Below are positions 33,722 to 41,915 of a stretch of 64,000 nt of DNA, one piece after another; the stretch's first letter is position 1; each line of letters begins with the position of its first letter. This DNA comes from Amycolatopsis sp. cg9. GTDB taxonomy: Bacteria > Actinomycetota > Actinomycetes > Mycobacteriales > Pseudonocardiaceae. The DNA lies in assembly GCF_041346945.1 (NCBI RefSeq), contig NZ_CP166850.1:2480001-2544000 (forward strand). Reading direction: 5' to 3'. The position numbers and the translations under genes are program-made. A model generated the notes under the pieces. The model searched no databases, was not told the origin of the DNA, and saw only the letters and a program-made list of their open reading frames with translations.

Positions 33722-34798
33722 TCACGGCAGGACGGCGAGGCCCGACCAGTCGCCCGGGGGCAGGGTGGCCGCGCCGAGGCGCCACCGCGGTTCGCCGGGG
33801 TGCCAGGCCGCGATGACGCCGTCGGCGAGTACGAGGTCGCCGTCCGCGGTCCAGTCGAGGCCGCCGCCGCGCTTGAGGTGCTCGGTCACGTACGGCATGC
33901 CCGGGGCGTGTTCCCAGGTCAGCGTGTCCGGGCGGAGCAGCCAGACGTCCCGGACCTGCGTGTTCGTGCCGCGGTAGGCCGCGTTCGCGAAGTCGGCCGC
34001 GATCAGGACGCCCTCGCGCGAGGGGACCACGGTCGGCTGGCCGCCGATCGACGGCCGGCTGAGCTGCTTGCGGCTGCGGTCGCGCAGGTCGACGAGGGTG
34101 AGGTCGGTCAAGCCGTCGAGCAGCATCCGGTCCCCGGCGACGGCGAGGATGCGCGGGGCCTGCTCGACCGTGCGGCCGGTCGCCGGGTCGATCAGCGCGT
34201 CGGTCGATTCGGCGGCGCCGGAGTTGATGGTGATCAGCAGGCCGTGCGCGCTCTCGGCGCGGACCCGGGTGCGGCAGCTGGCGGGCTGGCCGCGGTCGGG
34301 CTCGCCACCGGCCAGCGGGACGTGCTCGAGCCGGCAGGTGTCCGGCGCGTCCTGCCGGATCAGCCACACCCCTTCACCGGCGGCGTCCGGCGCGACCGAC
34401 CAGGCGCGGCCGAGCGCCCGCGGCGGGGTCGACGGGCCGGTGTAGCCGAGGATTTCGAACGGCTCGATGCTGTGGGTGTAGGGCGGGTAGGCGGTCAGGA
34501 CGGCGGTCTTCCCGACCCGGAGCACGCTCAGGCCGATGTCACCGCCGGGGTAGCCGGGCGGCGTGGCGGCGGTGCCGCGGTCGGCGTCGAACAGGGTGGG
34601 GCCGGTGGTGGGGAGCAGCGCCGTGACCCCGATCCCGCCGGTCGCCCGGACGCCGGTGAGGCCTTCCGGCAGCGGCGCGGGGGTCGTCGACGGTGCCGTC
34701 GTGGTCGGTGGCGGCGGTGGGGCGTCTTCGCCGGTGCACGCGGACAGCAGGACCAGCGCCGCGCAGACGGCGGCACCGCGGAATACGGGTCCGTTCAG
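33722..34798 (-). CDS. lipoprotein with beta-propeller-like repeats, apparent CTG start
   Basis: The product has about 358 aa. A signal peptide NGPVFRGAAVCAALVLLSAC ends in a lipobox (LLSAC), followed by a Pro/Thr linker. The rest has repeating beta-strand-like segments (GLSVLRVGKTAVLTAYPPYT, GEGVWLIRQDAPDTC, SREGVLIAADFANAAYRG, GGLDWTADGDLVLADGVIA) suggesting a propeller. No ATG, GTG or TTG lies at the head of the signal peptide. The best start is CTG 34798 with GGGGGA 5 nt upstream; the frame is open far upstream but has no plausible start. It diverges from the DUF1707 gene 48 bp away. Function is unknown. Confidence 0.7.
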   Translation of the reverse strand: MNGPVFRGAAVCAALVLLSACTGEDAPPPPPTTTAPSTTPAPLPEGLTGVRATGGIGVTALLPTTGPTLFDADRGTAATPPGYPGGDIGLSVLRVGKTAVLTAYPPYTHSIEPFEILGYTGPSTPPRALGRAWSVAPDAAGEGVWLIRQDAPDTCRLEHVPLAGGEPDRGQPASCRTRVRAESAHGLLITINSGAAESTDALIDPATGRTVEQAPRILAVAGDRMLLDGLTDLTLVDLRDRSRKQLSRPSIGGQPTVVPSREGVLIAADFANAAYRGTNTQVRDVWLLRPDTLTWEHAPGMPYVTEHLKRGGGLDWTADGDLVLADGVIAAWHPGEPRWRLGAATLPPGDWSGLAVLP

Positions 34799-34846
34799 GG
34801 TTTTCCCCCGATCTGCGTGGTGAGATCCGGTTCTACCATCGTGACC

Positions 34847-35503
34847 ATGGGCGAGGAAGAGAACGCGGCGGCGGAACGGGCCACCGAAACCAAGCCGTTG
34901 AGCGAGCGCGATCTGCGGGTCTCCGACGACGAGCGCGAGCACGTCGTCGGCGTGCTCCAGAAGGCGATCGGCCGCGGCATGATCGACCTCGACGAGTTCA
35001 CCGAGCGGACCGACCGCGCGCTGGCGTCGAGGACGCGCGGCGAGCTGAACGCGGTGCTGGCCGACCTCGCCGGCCTGTACCACCCGAGCGCGGCCGTCGC
35101 CGCCGCTCCGGCGTACGCGCCGCCGCCGGTGGGCTACGCGCCCGGCCGGCGGTTCGAGCTCAACGCGAAGTACTCCTCGCTGCACCGCGGCGGCCCGTGG
35201 GTGGTGCCGTCCGAGCTGGTCGTGCGCAACAAGTACGGCTCGACGAAGCTGGACTTCACCGAGGCCCAGGTGCAGTCGCCGGTGGTGCACATCGAGCTGG
35301 ACGCCAAGTGGGGCTCGGTCGAGATCATCATCCCGGAGCACGCCGCGGTGGACCTCAACGCGATCAGCGACGTGAAGTTCGGCGCGATGGAGGACAAGAC
35401 GCGCAGCAACGGCCGGATGGGCAACCCGCGCTACGTGCTGAGCGGCCGCGTCCACGGCGGTTCGCTGGTCATCCGGCACCCGCGGCGCGGCCTCTTCGGC
35501 TAG
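34847..35503 (+). CDS. DUF1707 domain protein with LiaF-like C-terminal domain
   Basis: The product has 218 aa. Residues 22-72 are the DUF1707 (SHOCT-like) helical domain: LRVSDDEREHVVGVLQKAIG, GMIDLDEFTERTDRALASRT, ELNAVLADLAGL. After a Pro/Ala linker (80-100), the C-terminal beta-rich part (NKYGSTKLDFTEAQ, IELDAKWGSVEIIIPEHAAV) resembles the LiaF/DUF4097 stack found in envelope-stress proteins. No membrane segment is present. ATG 34847 is 7 nt after TACCAT with no ribosome binding site, so the mRNA may be leaderless. Actinobacteria have many such proteins without assigned roles. Confidence 0.83.
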   Translation: MGEEENAAAERATETKPLSERDLRVSDDEREHVVGVLQKAIGRGMIDLDEFTERTDRALASRTRGELNAVLADLAGLYHPSAAVAAAPAYAPPPVGYAPGRRFELNAKYSSLHRGGPWVVPSELVVRNKYGSTKLDFTEAQVQSPVVHIELDAKWGSVEIIIPEHAAVDLNAISDVKFGAMEDKTRSNGRMGNPRYVLSGRVHGGSLVIRHPRRGLFG

Positions 35504-35530
35504 CCGGGGTCCCTCTGCCCCCGGCGTCAA

Positions 35531-35569
35531 GGAGGCCTCCCCGCCCAGGCATCGGGCGGGGAGGCCTCC
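35531..35569. terminator. 16-bp stem bidirectional terminator
   Basis: GGAGGCCTCCCCGCCC and GGGCGGGGAGGCCTCC form a perfect 16-bp stem with a 7-nt loop, followed by GTTTTC. It lies between the convergent DUF1707 and MFS genes and can serve both. Confidence 0.88.
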
Positions 35570-35577
35570 GTTTTCGG

Positions 35578-36966
35578 CTAAGCGGTCCGCAGGTTCTTCA
35601 CGACGAACCGGACGAGAACGGCGAACGCGACGGCGGCGAGCCCGGCGACGACGTGCAGCCCGCCGGCGAACCCGTAGGACCGGACGACGGCGCTGCCCAG
35701 CGTCCCGACGGTCGCGAGACCGAGCGAGTAGCCGAACTCGTTGACGGTCTGCGCGAGCGCGGAAGCGGTCCCGGCCTTGCGCACGGGAACCGAGCCGACG
35801 ACGAGATCGGTGCCCAGCGCGACCATCGGCCCGACCCCCAGCGACGTCACGGCGAACCCGAGCGCGGGCCAGACGGGTCCTCCGGCCGGCTCGACGACCG
35901 CGAGGATCGCCATCCCGACGGCGGCGAGCGCGACCCCACCGGCGATCAGCACCCGCGGCGCGATGCGGCGAACGAGCACGGGAGCGGCGAGGAAGCTGAC
36001 GGTCGAGGCGGCCATCCCGGGCAGCAGCCCGAGCGCGGCCCCGACCGGCGAGAGCTGCTGCGCGACCTGGAAGAACTGCGCGACGAACAGCATCGTGGTG
36101 CCCCCGAGCATGCTGAACAGGAGCATCCCGCCGAGCGTGGTGCGGAACGCCTTCGCGGCGAAGAGGCTGAAGTCGACCAGGGGCTCTTCGAGCGTCCGCT
36201 GCCGCTTGACGAAGACGTACCCGACGACGACACCGACCACCAGGGCGAGCACCGGGACGAGGCGGAAGCCGTCGCGGGCGAGCTCCTTGACGCCGTAGAC
36301 GGCGGGCAGGATGGCGGCGAGCGAGAGGCCCACGCTGGGCAGATCGAGGCGCCCGGCGGTTTCGTCGCGGTATTCGGGCAGCAGCTTCGGGCCGATGACC
36401 AGCAGCAGGACCATGGCGGGAACGCCGAGCAGGAAGACCGAGCCCCACCAGAAGTGTTCGAGCATGAAGCCCCCGACCACCGGCCCGACGATCGCCCCGA
36501 CGGTGAAGCACCCGGCCCAGATCCCGATCGCCTCGGCCCGCTGCCGCGGGTTCTCGAACATGGCCCCGATCAGCGAAAGCGTGGACGGAGCGAGCGTGGC
36601 CCCGGCGATCCCGAGCGCCGCCCGCGCGGCGATGAGCATCCCGGCACTGGTGGCGAACGCGGCGACGACGGAGGCGACCCCGAAGGCGGCGGCCCCGATC
36701 AGCAGGAGCTTCCGCCGCCCGATCCGATCCCCGAGCGTCCCCATGGTGACCATGAACCCGGCGACCATGAAGCCGTAGGTGTCCATGATCCAGAGCTGTT
36801 CGGTCCCATCGGCGTGCAAGCTGACGGCGAGCTTCGGCAGCGCGAGAACGAGCACGAAGACGTCGAGCGAGACGAGCAGAGCCGGCAAGGCCAGCACGGC
36901 CAGCCCGACCCACTCCCGACGCCCGGCCCTGACTTCGGCAACCGGAGCGGAGATGGTGGCGGTCAT
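35578..36966 (-). CDS. MFS drug exporter of the DHA2 (14-helix) type
   Basis: The product (462 aa) is a proton-driven exporter of the EmrB/SmvA-like group. Motif A appears as LGDRIGRRKLLLIGAAAFG between helices 2 and 3, motif B-like AARAALGIAGATLAPSTLSL and motif C-like GAIVGPVVGGFML follow, and the opening SLDVFVLVLALPKLAVSL is typical of DHA2. The QLWIMDTYGFMVAGF segment supports quinolone/antiseptic-type exporters, but the substrate is unknown. ATG 36966 has GAGAGGACC upstream. The gap behind the start contains paired DnaA boxes. Confidence 0.9.
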   Translation of the reverse strand: MTATISAPVAEVRAGRREWVGLAVLALPALLVSLDVFVLVLALPKLAVSLHADGTEQLWIMDTYGFMVAGFMVTMGTLGDRIGRRKLLLIGAAAFGVASVVAAFATSAGMLIAARAALGIAGATLAPSTLSLIGAMFENPRQRAEAIGIWAGCFTVGAIVGPVVGGFMLEHFWWGSVFLLGVPAMVLLLVIGPKLLPEYRDETAGRLDLPSVGLSLAAILPAVYGVKELARDGFRLVPVLALVVGVVVGYVFVKRQRTLEEPLVDFSLFAAKAFRTTLGGMLLFSMLGGTTMLFVAQFFQVAQQLSPVGAALGLLPGMAASTVSFLAAPVLVRRIAPRVLIAGGVALAAVGMAILAVVEPAGGPVWPALGFAVTSLGVGPMVALGTDLVVGSVPVRKAGTASALAQTVNEFGYSLGLATVGTLGSAVVRSYGFAGGLHVVAGLAAVAFAVLVRFVVKNLRTA

Positions 36967-37058
36967 GTGAGGTCCTCTCGACTCGACGGGGGTTCTTCAC
37001 CTGTTCGTCGAGCGGGAGGGGCTGGGATCGACAAAGCCGGGGGAGTTTTTGAAAGGCC

Positions 37059-37096
37059 GGGGTTGTCCACACCCCTCGAACAATGTGGACAACCCC
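37059..37096. promoter_or_regulatory. head-to-head pair of perfect DnaA boxes
   Basis: GGGGTTGTCCACA (37059-37071) and TGTGGACAACCCC (37084-37096) are exact inverted copies with a 12-nt spacer. Each holds the actinobacterial DnaA-box consensus TTGTCCACA. They lie in the 276-bp gap between the MFS and ptsI genes, about 93 nt upstream of the MFS start. The gap otherwise shows only a G-run near 37153-37160. A DnaA-titration or regulatory site is likely; the inverted repeat could also fold as a hairpin. Confidence 0.65.
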
Positions 37097-37242
37097 GTAC
37101 GCCCAGGTTCGCACAAGCCGGCACGGTCGGTGATGACCGATAGACTGAAAGTGGGGGGGGCGCCCCGGCGGGTTTGACGCCACGAGCCGGCAGCCCGCCG
37201 CCGTCGCCAGGCCGTGCACCCGCGTGGGGGCCGGCCGGCCGA

Positions 37243-38871
37243 TCAGGGGCGAGCTGCCGCGCGGGCTGCCGCCGGGTCCGAGGTGGCCAGGGCTGCGTCG
37301 GCCAGGGCTTCGCACTCGGCGAGGGTCGTGGCGGCCAGGCTTGCGCCGACTGTGCGGATCGCCGGGGCGTTCATCGACAGGCTCGTCAGGCCCAGGCCGG
37401 CCAGGACCAGGGCCAAGCGCGGGTCCGCGGCCGCTTCGCCGCAGACGCCCGCCGGTTTGCCGGTGGTCTTGGCCGCGTCGCCGATCAGCTTCAGCAGGCG
37501 CAGAAGGGCCGGCTGCCAGGGATCGTTGAGCTTTGCGACCGCGCCGAGCTGGCGGTCGGCCGCGAAGGTGTACTGGGCCAGGTCGTTCGTGCCGACCGAG
37601 ACGAAGTCCACCGCGTCGAGGATTTCGCGGGCGCTGAGCGCGGCCGCCGGGATCTCGATCATCACGCCCGCCCGGGGGATGCCCGCCGCGCGGACGCGGT
37701 CGGCGAACCAGGCGGCTTCCTCGACCGTCGCGACCATCGGGGCCATCACCGAGACCTCGGCACCCGAGTCTTCGGCCGCGCCCGCGATCGCTTCGAGCTG
37801 GCGGTCGAGGACCTCGGGGCGGTCGAACGCCACGCGCAGCCCGCGGACGCCGAGCGCCGGGTTGGGCTCGGCCTCCGGGGAGAGGAAGGCCAGCGGCTTG
37901 TCGGCGCCCGCGTCCAGCGTGCGGACGATGACCGGCTTGCCGCGGAACGGGGCGAGCACCGCGGTGTACGCCGTGCGCTGGTCGGCGACCGACGGCTCGT
38001 CCGAGGCGTCGAGGTAGCAGAACTCGGTGCGGAACAGGCCGACGCCCTCGGCGCCCGCGTCCGCCGCGGCCTGGGCGTCGGCCGGGGAGCCGACGTTGCC
38101 GTAGACCTTCACGCGGTGGCCGTCGGCCGTCGCGCCGGTGCCGTTCCACTCGGCGAGCTGGGCCACCGTCGCCGTGACGACCGGCGCCGACGGGTCCGCG
38201 ACCTCGACGACACCCGTGTCGCCGTCGACCGCAAGCGCTTGCGCGTCGAGCGCCAGCAGCCCGCGCACCGCGACGACGGCCGGGATGCCGAGCGCGCGCG
38301 CCAGGATCGCGGTGTGGCTGGTCGGGCCGCCTTCTTCGGTAACCAGGGCGAGGACCTTCGCCGGGTCGAGGCCCGCGGTGTCGGCCGGGGCGAGGTCGCG
38401 GGCGACCAGCACGGTCGGCGACGTCAGTTCGGGCACGCCCGGGGGCGCGATGCCGAGCAGCTCGGCGATCAGGCGGTCACGCACGTCGCGGACGTCGCGA
38501 ACGCGCTCCGCCATGTACCCGCCGGCCGCGGCGAGCGCTTCGGCGAAACCCTCGGCGGCCTGGTAGACGGCGCGCGCGGCGGGCAAGCTCTGGGTCTTGA
38601 CCAGCTGTTCCGCCTGCGAAGCGAGCGCCGGGTCGGCGGCCATCGCGGCGGTCGTGATCAGGATCGTCGCCGCTTCGCCGGTCGCGGTCTCGGCCTGTTT
38701 CTCCAGGCGGCCGGCGACGATCGCGGCGGCGGGGGCGATCCGGGCGGCCTCGGCGGCCGGATCGGCCGGGGCCGGGGTGGCGGCGGGCTCGCCGAGCGGC
38801 TCCGCGACGCGGACGACGGGACCACTGGCACGGCCGGGGCTGACGGCGACCCCGGACAGAGAGTCAGACAT
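37243..38871 (-). CDS. ptsI: phosphoenolpyruvate-protein phosphotransferase (PTS enzyme I)
   Basis: This 542-aa cytosolic enzyme takes phosphate from PEP and passes it to HPr, the first step of PTS sugar uptake. The N-terminal domain carries the phospho-His in EEGGPTSHTAIL (H186). The PEP-binding TIM barrel shows GVGLFRTEFCYLD, IVRTLDAGADKPL, GVMIEIPAAAL, FVSVGTNDLAQYTFAADR and the active-site Cys in GVCGEAAADP. It is slightly shorter than the usual 570 aa. ATG 38871 overlaps the end of the ParB-like gene by 8 nt, so rbsK, the ParB-like gene and ptsI form an operon. No HPr gene is in the window. Confidence 0.95.
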   Translation of the reverse strand: MSDSLSGVAVSPGRASGPVVRVAEPLGEPAATPAPADPAAEAARIAPAAAIVAGRLEKQAETATGEAATILITTAAMAADPALASQAEQLVKTQSLPAARAVYQAAEGFAEALAAAGGYMAERVRDVRDVRDRLIAELLGIAPPGVPELTSPTVLVARDLAPADTAGLDPAKVLALVTEEGGPTSHTAILARALGIPAVVAVRGLLALDAQALAVDGDTGVVEVADPSAPVVTATVAQLAEWNGTGATADGHRVKVYGNVGSPADAQAAADAGAEGVGLFRTEFCYLDASDEPSVADQRTAYTAVLAPFRGKPVIVRTLDAGADKPLAFLSPEAEPNPALGVRGLRVAFDRPEVLDRQLEAIAGAAEDSGAEVSVMAPMVATVEEAAWFADRVRAAGIPRAGVMIEIPAAALSAREILDAVDFVSVGTNDLAQYTFAADRQLGAVAKLNDPWQPALLRLLKLIGDAAKTTGKPAGVCGEAAADPRLALVLAGLGLTSLSMNAPAIRTVGASLAATTLAECEALADAALATSDPAAARAAARP

Positions 38872-39619
38872 GGTCTAGACCATAGCTCAGATACGTCTGG
38901 ATATCTCGTGGTGGCGGGCACAAACCGCGTTGCTTGACCTGTTCGAGCACCGGCCCGACCTCCTCGCGCCACCACGCTTCGGCCAGTTCGTCGCGGCTGT
39001 GGACCGGCCGTCCGGCCAGCATACGGCGGAATCCCCAGGCCTCGGCCGAGTCGGCGAGCCGGAACCAGTCGGCGGGGTCGTCGAGCCAGAGCCCGAGGCG
39101 GACGTCGTCGGGCAGCGGGACGCGCTCGAGGAACATCCGCTCGGCGGTCTTCGACGGCAGGTCGGCGAGCGTCAGGCAGCGCAGCGCGCAGGCGACCGTG
39201 CTGATCCAGCGGACCCGCGCGCGGATGACCCGGGCGCCGCGGGCGCGGGCGATGGCGACGCGGTGGTGACCGTCCTCGACGAAGAACATGTCGGACAGCC
39301 GCACGAGCCGCACCGGCGGCAGGTCCGCGGACGTCCGCGTCAGGTGCTCCCACCGGTCGCGCAGCGCGCGGTTGCGCGGCCGGAACTCGCGGTCGAAGTC
39401 CCCGGCGCGAGCGACCGTGCCGACGACACCCTCCAGCGGCACGTCGTAGACGCCTTCGTCGAGTTCGGTCTGCTTGCCGAGCGCCTTGAGGGTCTCGTCG
39501 AGCGGCATGATCGCGAGGCGGTCGGGCCGTCTGGCCTCGGCGATCGCCCGCAGCTGAGCGGCGTAGCCGCGCCACCAGGCCGAACCGAACGAATCGCCCA
39601 TGTGACGGGCAACACGCAC
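38864..39619 (-). CDS. ParB-like domain protein
   Basis: The product has 251 aa. The centre contains MFFVEDGHHRVAIARARG, the DGHHR box of ParB/sulfiredoxin-like folds, in a setting of VRLVRLSDMF and VRWISTVACALR. The surrounding helices do not match plasmid ParB, and no helix-turn-helix is clear, so partition is not claimed. GTG 39619 is 15 nt from GGAGG; ATG 39601 (MGDSFGSAWWRGYAAQL) is an alternative start. It lies between rbsK and ptsI and overlaps ptsI, so coupling to sugar metabolism is suggested by position only. Similar DGHHR proteins are common conserved hypotheticals in actinobacteria. Confidence 0.7.
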   Translation of the reverse strand: MRVARHMGDSFGSAWWRGYAAQLRAIAEARRPDRLAIMPLDETLKALGKQTELDEGVYDVPLEGVVGTVARAGDFDREFRPRNRALRDRWEHLTRTSADLPPVRLVRLSDMFFVEDGHHRVAIARARGARVIRARVRWISTVACALRCLTLADLPSKTAERMFLERVPLPDDVRLGLWLDDPADWFRLADSAEAWGFRRMLAGRPVHSRDELAEAWWREEVGPVLEQVKQRGLCPPPRDIQTYLSYGLDHV

Positions 39620-39629
39620 GGCGGCGCGA

Positions 39630-40499
39630 TCATTCCTCCAGGTCGGCGGCGGTCGGGTAGGACGGCTGCGCGCCGGGCCGCGTGACGCTGAACGCGGCGA
39701 CCCGCACCGCGCGCCCGGCCGCCGTGACCAGGTCTTCGCCGTCGGCGAGGGACGCGGCGAGCGCGCCGGCGAACGCGTCCCCGGCGCCGGTGGTGTCGAC
39801 CGCTTCGACCTTCGGCGACGCGACCTCGGTGACCCCGCCGGCTTCGACGACGACCGCTCCGGCCGCCCCGAGCGTGACGACGGCGGCCCGCGGCCCGAGG
39901 CCGAGCAGCTTGCCGAAGTCGGCGCCGGGCCCGGTCAGCCACGCGGCTTCGTGCTCGTTGACCAGCAGGACGTCGAGCTTGGCCAGTGTCGCCGGCGAGA
40001 GCTTCGCCGCGGGCGACAGGTTCAGCAGCACCTTGACGCCGTGCTCGGCCGCCCGCGCGACGGCGTGCTCGACGGTCGGCAGCGGCACCTCGAGCGAGAG
40101 GACCACGACCTCCACCCCGTCGAAGACGGCGTCGACGTCGCCGGGTGCCAGGCTCGAGTTGGCGCCGGGGGAGACGAGGATCGAGTTCTCGCCGTCCGGG
40201 GTGACGGTGATGTAGGCGATCCCGGTCGGCCGGTCGCTGGTGCGCACGAGCCCGGTGTCGACGCCGGCGGCGCGGAGGGAGTCGAGCAGCAACCGGCCGT
40301 AGGGGTCGTCGCCGACGGCGCCGAGCAGCGCGACGTCCGCGCCGAGCCGGCCGGCCGCGACCGCGGTGTTGGCGCCCTTGCCACCCGGCGAGAGCACGGT
40401 GTCCCCGCCCAGCACGGTCTCCCCACCACCCGGCCGCCGGTCCACCGCGACGACGAGGTCGGCGTTGGCGGATCCCACAACGAGAACGTCGGAGTTCAT
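39630..40499 (-). CDS. rbsK: ribokinase (PfkB family)
   Basis: The product has 289 aa and phosphorylates ribose to ribose 5-phosphate in the cytosol. PfkB signatures are present: GSANADLVVAVDRRPGGGET at the start, GGKGANTAVAAGRLGADV near residue 40 and the catalytic block VDTTGAGDAFAGALAASLAD near residue 240, whose Asp is the base. NEHEAAWLTG and VTLGAAGAVVVEAGG are also typical. The frame is open to 40598, but ATG 40499 begins the conserved fold. It heads an apparent operon with the ParB-like gene and ptsI. Its substrate could be another pentose or nucleoside. Confidence 0.9.
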   Translation of the reverse strand: MNSDVLVVGSANADLVVAVDRRPGGGETVLGGDTVLSPGGKGANTAVAAGRLGADVALLGAVGDDPYGRLLLDSLRAAGVDTGLVRTSDRPTGIAYITVTPDGENSILVSPGANSSLAPGDVDAVFDGVEVVVLSLEVPLPTVEHAVARAAEHGVKVLLNLSPAAKLSPATLAKLDVLLVNEHEAAWLTGPGADFGKLLGLGPRAAVVTLGAAGAVVVEAGGVTEVASPKVEAVDTTGAGDAFAGALAASLADGEDLVTAAGRAVRVAAFSVTRPGAQPSYPTAADLEE

Positions 40500-40629
40500 G
40501 CCCGCACTGTGCCACGAACCCGGTCCGGACCAGGTCAGGACCGGCGGGCAAGAGGAAAGTGAAGGTTTTTGTAACTTATCCGGGGCTGAGTGCGACAATC
40601 ATGCGAGCAGCGGATGCCCGTCACTCGAT

Positions 40630-40649
40630 CGGGGGATGTCCGTCCCCCG
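40630..40649 (-). terminator. candidate terminator in the gap before rbsK
   Basis: CGGGGGA and TCCCCCG form a 7-bp stem with a 6-nt loop, about 115 nt beyond the stop of the minus-strand gene ending at 40763. The distance is large and there is no T-run, so this is tentative. The rest of this 263-bp gap shows nothing else clear. Confidence 0.35.
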
Positions 40650-40762
40650 GCCGTCACTTCGCGGACCGGTCCCGCTCTCCAGGTGCGTCATCACGCTCGA
40701 CGTGGTGGTGACGTTGCCCCAACCGGCGCGAGCCGGGCAGGGCATCGGGTCGCCGGCGCCGA

Positions 40763-41911
40763 TCACGTAGCCCCCCGAGTGATCGGCGTCGGCGGCGCCC
40801 CTTCGAGGCCCGCCTCGAACTCGCGGTACCGGTCCGGCCGGTACGCGAGCATCGCCTCCCGGACCTGACGGGCGGCGGCGTCGCTGAACGCCTCCGGCAG
40901 CCGGTACGCCCCCTTCTCGCCGGGCAGGCGGTGATCGCCCAGCTGGGCACCGAGCTGCCACAACCCCCGCAGATCGCCGCGCCGTCCGTCGGCGAGGAAC
41001 AGATCGACCACCCGCAGGACGAGGCCGTCGTGATCGATCGCCGTCACCCTGACCTCGGCCACCTCGGCCCATTCGAGGTCGAACGTCGTCTGGCCACGAC
41101 GGCGCCAGCCGATGCCGTCGCTCGAAATGATCACCGCGGTGGCGTTCTCGTTCGAACGGTAGGCGCGAGGTGTGCAGGGATAGAGCAAGATCGGGGCGGC
41201 GAGGCCCAGCGAGCCCGACGCGGTGAGGACCTCCCGCGCGTCGGCCGAACCGACGAACGCGCCGGTGACGGCGCAGGCCGCACCAGCCACCATGATCGAA
41301 CCGGCGAGCCGCCAGTACCGCTGAGCCGACCACTCGCTCGGCGCGATCTTTCGGCGACCGCGCCCACCGCCCGGCCCGGATCCGGCAGCCAGTACACACG
41401 CCGGCGCCACGAGCCCGGCGGTCGGCTGCCACGGCGAGACGCGATGGCGCAACCGCTTGCGCCGACGCAACACCGACCAGGCGCCGAGGCCGAGAACGAA
41501 GACGACACCCGGGGCGATCGCCCACCACACCACCAGTTTGCCGGCGGCACGCCGGAACTCCCGGCTCCCCTCCACAGGTACCGGCTTGCCGATGTCGTCC
41601 GGCGTCAGCTCGTTCAAGCGGAACCGCGCCGACCGGATCGCACCGTCTTCAGTCGTCACATCCGCGGTGCAGAACCAGTAGTAGCCGATCCCACCGCGGC
41701 TGATCGGACCGATCCGGTCGCAGGACGTGACCCGCGCGATGGCGTCCGCGTCGCCCGGGCGGTCCGGTCCGTACTGGACCATGCCCCGCGCGGTCGTGCT
41801 CCACAGCGCGAGGACCACCACGGCGACGAGCAACGCCTGCGCCACGATCTTTCCCCACCTCGGCCGGCGGACGACGGGAACCGATTCGTAGCCACTCGTC
41901 AGCGTCGTCAA
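40763..41911 (-). CDS. membrane protein of unknown function at the end of a type VII accessory operon
   Basis: The product has 382 aa. Membrane segments lie near residues 20-40 (IVAQALLVAVVVLALWS), 125-145 (VVWWAIAPGVVFVLGLGAW), and two in the middle (about 205-260). A soluble part with Cys residues lies between the first two (TSCDRIGPIS and YYWFCTAD). The C-terminal 130 residues look like a PH-type or DUF domain (VIISSDGIGWRRRGQTTFDL, EWAEVAEVRVTAID). The best start is TTG 41911, 4 nt past the previous stop with GGAG 7 nt upstream. It is co-transcribed with the WxG protein and EspC-like genes. Confidence 0.68.
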   Translation of the reverse strand: MTTLTSGYESVPVVRRPRWGKIVAQALLVAVVVLALWSTTARGMVQYGPDRPGDADAIARVTSCDRIGPISRGGIGYYWFCTADVTTEDGAIRSARFRLNELTPDDIGKPVPVEGSREFRRAAGKLVVWWAIAPGVVFVLGLGAWSVLRRRKRLRHRVSPWQPTAGLVAPACVLAAGSGPGGGRGRRKIAPSEWSAQRYWRLAGSIMVAGAACAVTGAFVGSADAREVLTASGSLGLAAPILLYPCTPRAYRSNENATAVIISSDGIGWRRRGQTTFDLEWAEVAEVRVTAIDHDGLVLRVVDLFLADGRRGDLRGLWQLGAQLGDHRLPGEKGAYRLPEAFSDAAARQVREAMLAYRPDRYREFEAGLEGAPPTPITRGAT

Positions 41912-41915
41912 CGGC

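Noticed and set aside
34799..38149. Upstream extension of the lipoprotein frame on the minus strand
   Set aside because: The extension runs antisense through the DUF1707 gene and through the MFS and ptsI genes in other frames. The signal peptide marks the real start near 34798.
38864..39619. Chromosome partition protein ParB
   Set aside because: Only the DGHHR box is shared. There is no parA neighbour, helix-turn-helix or parS site.
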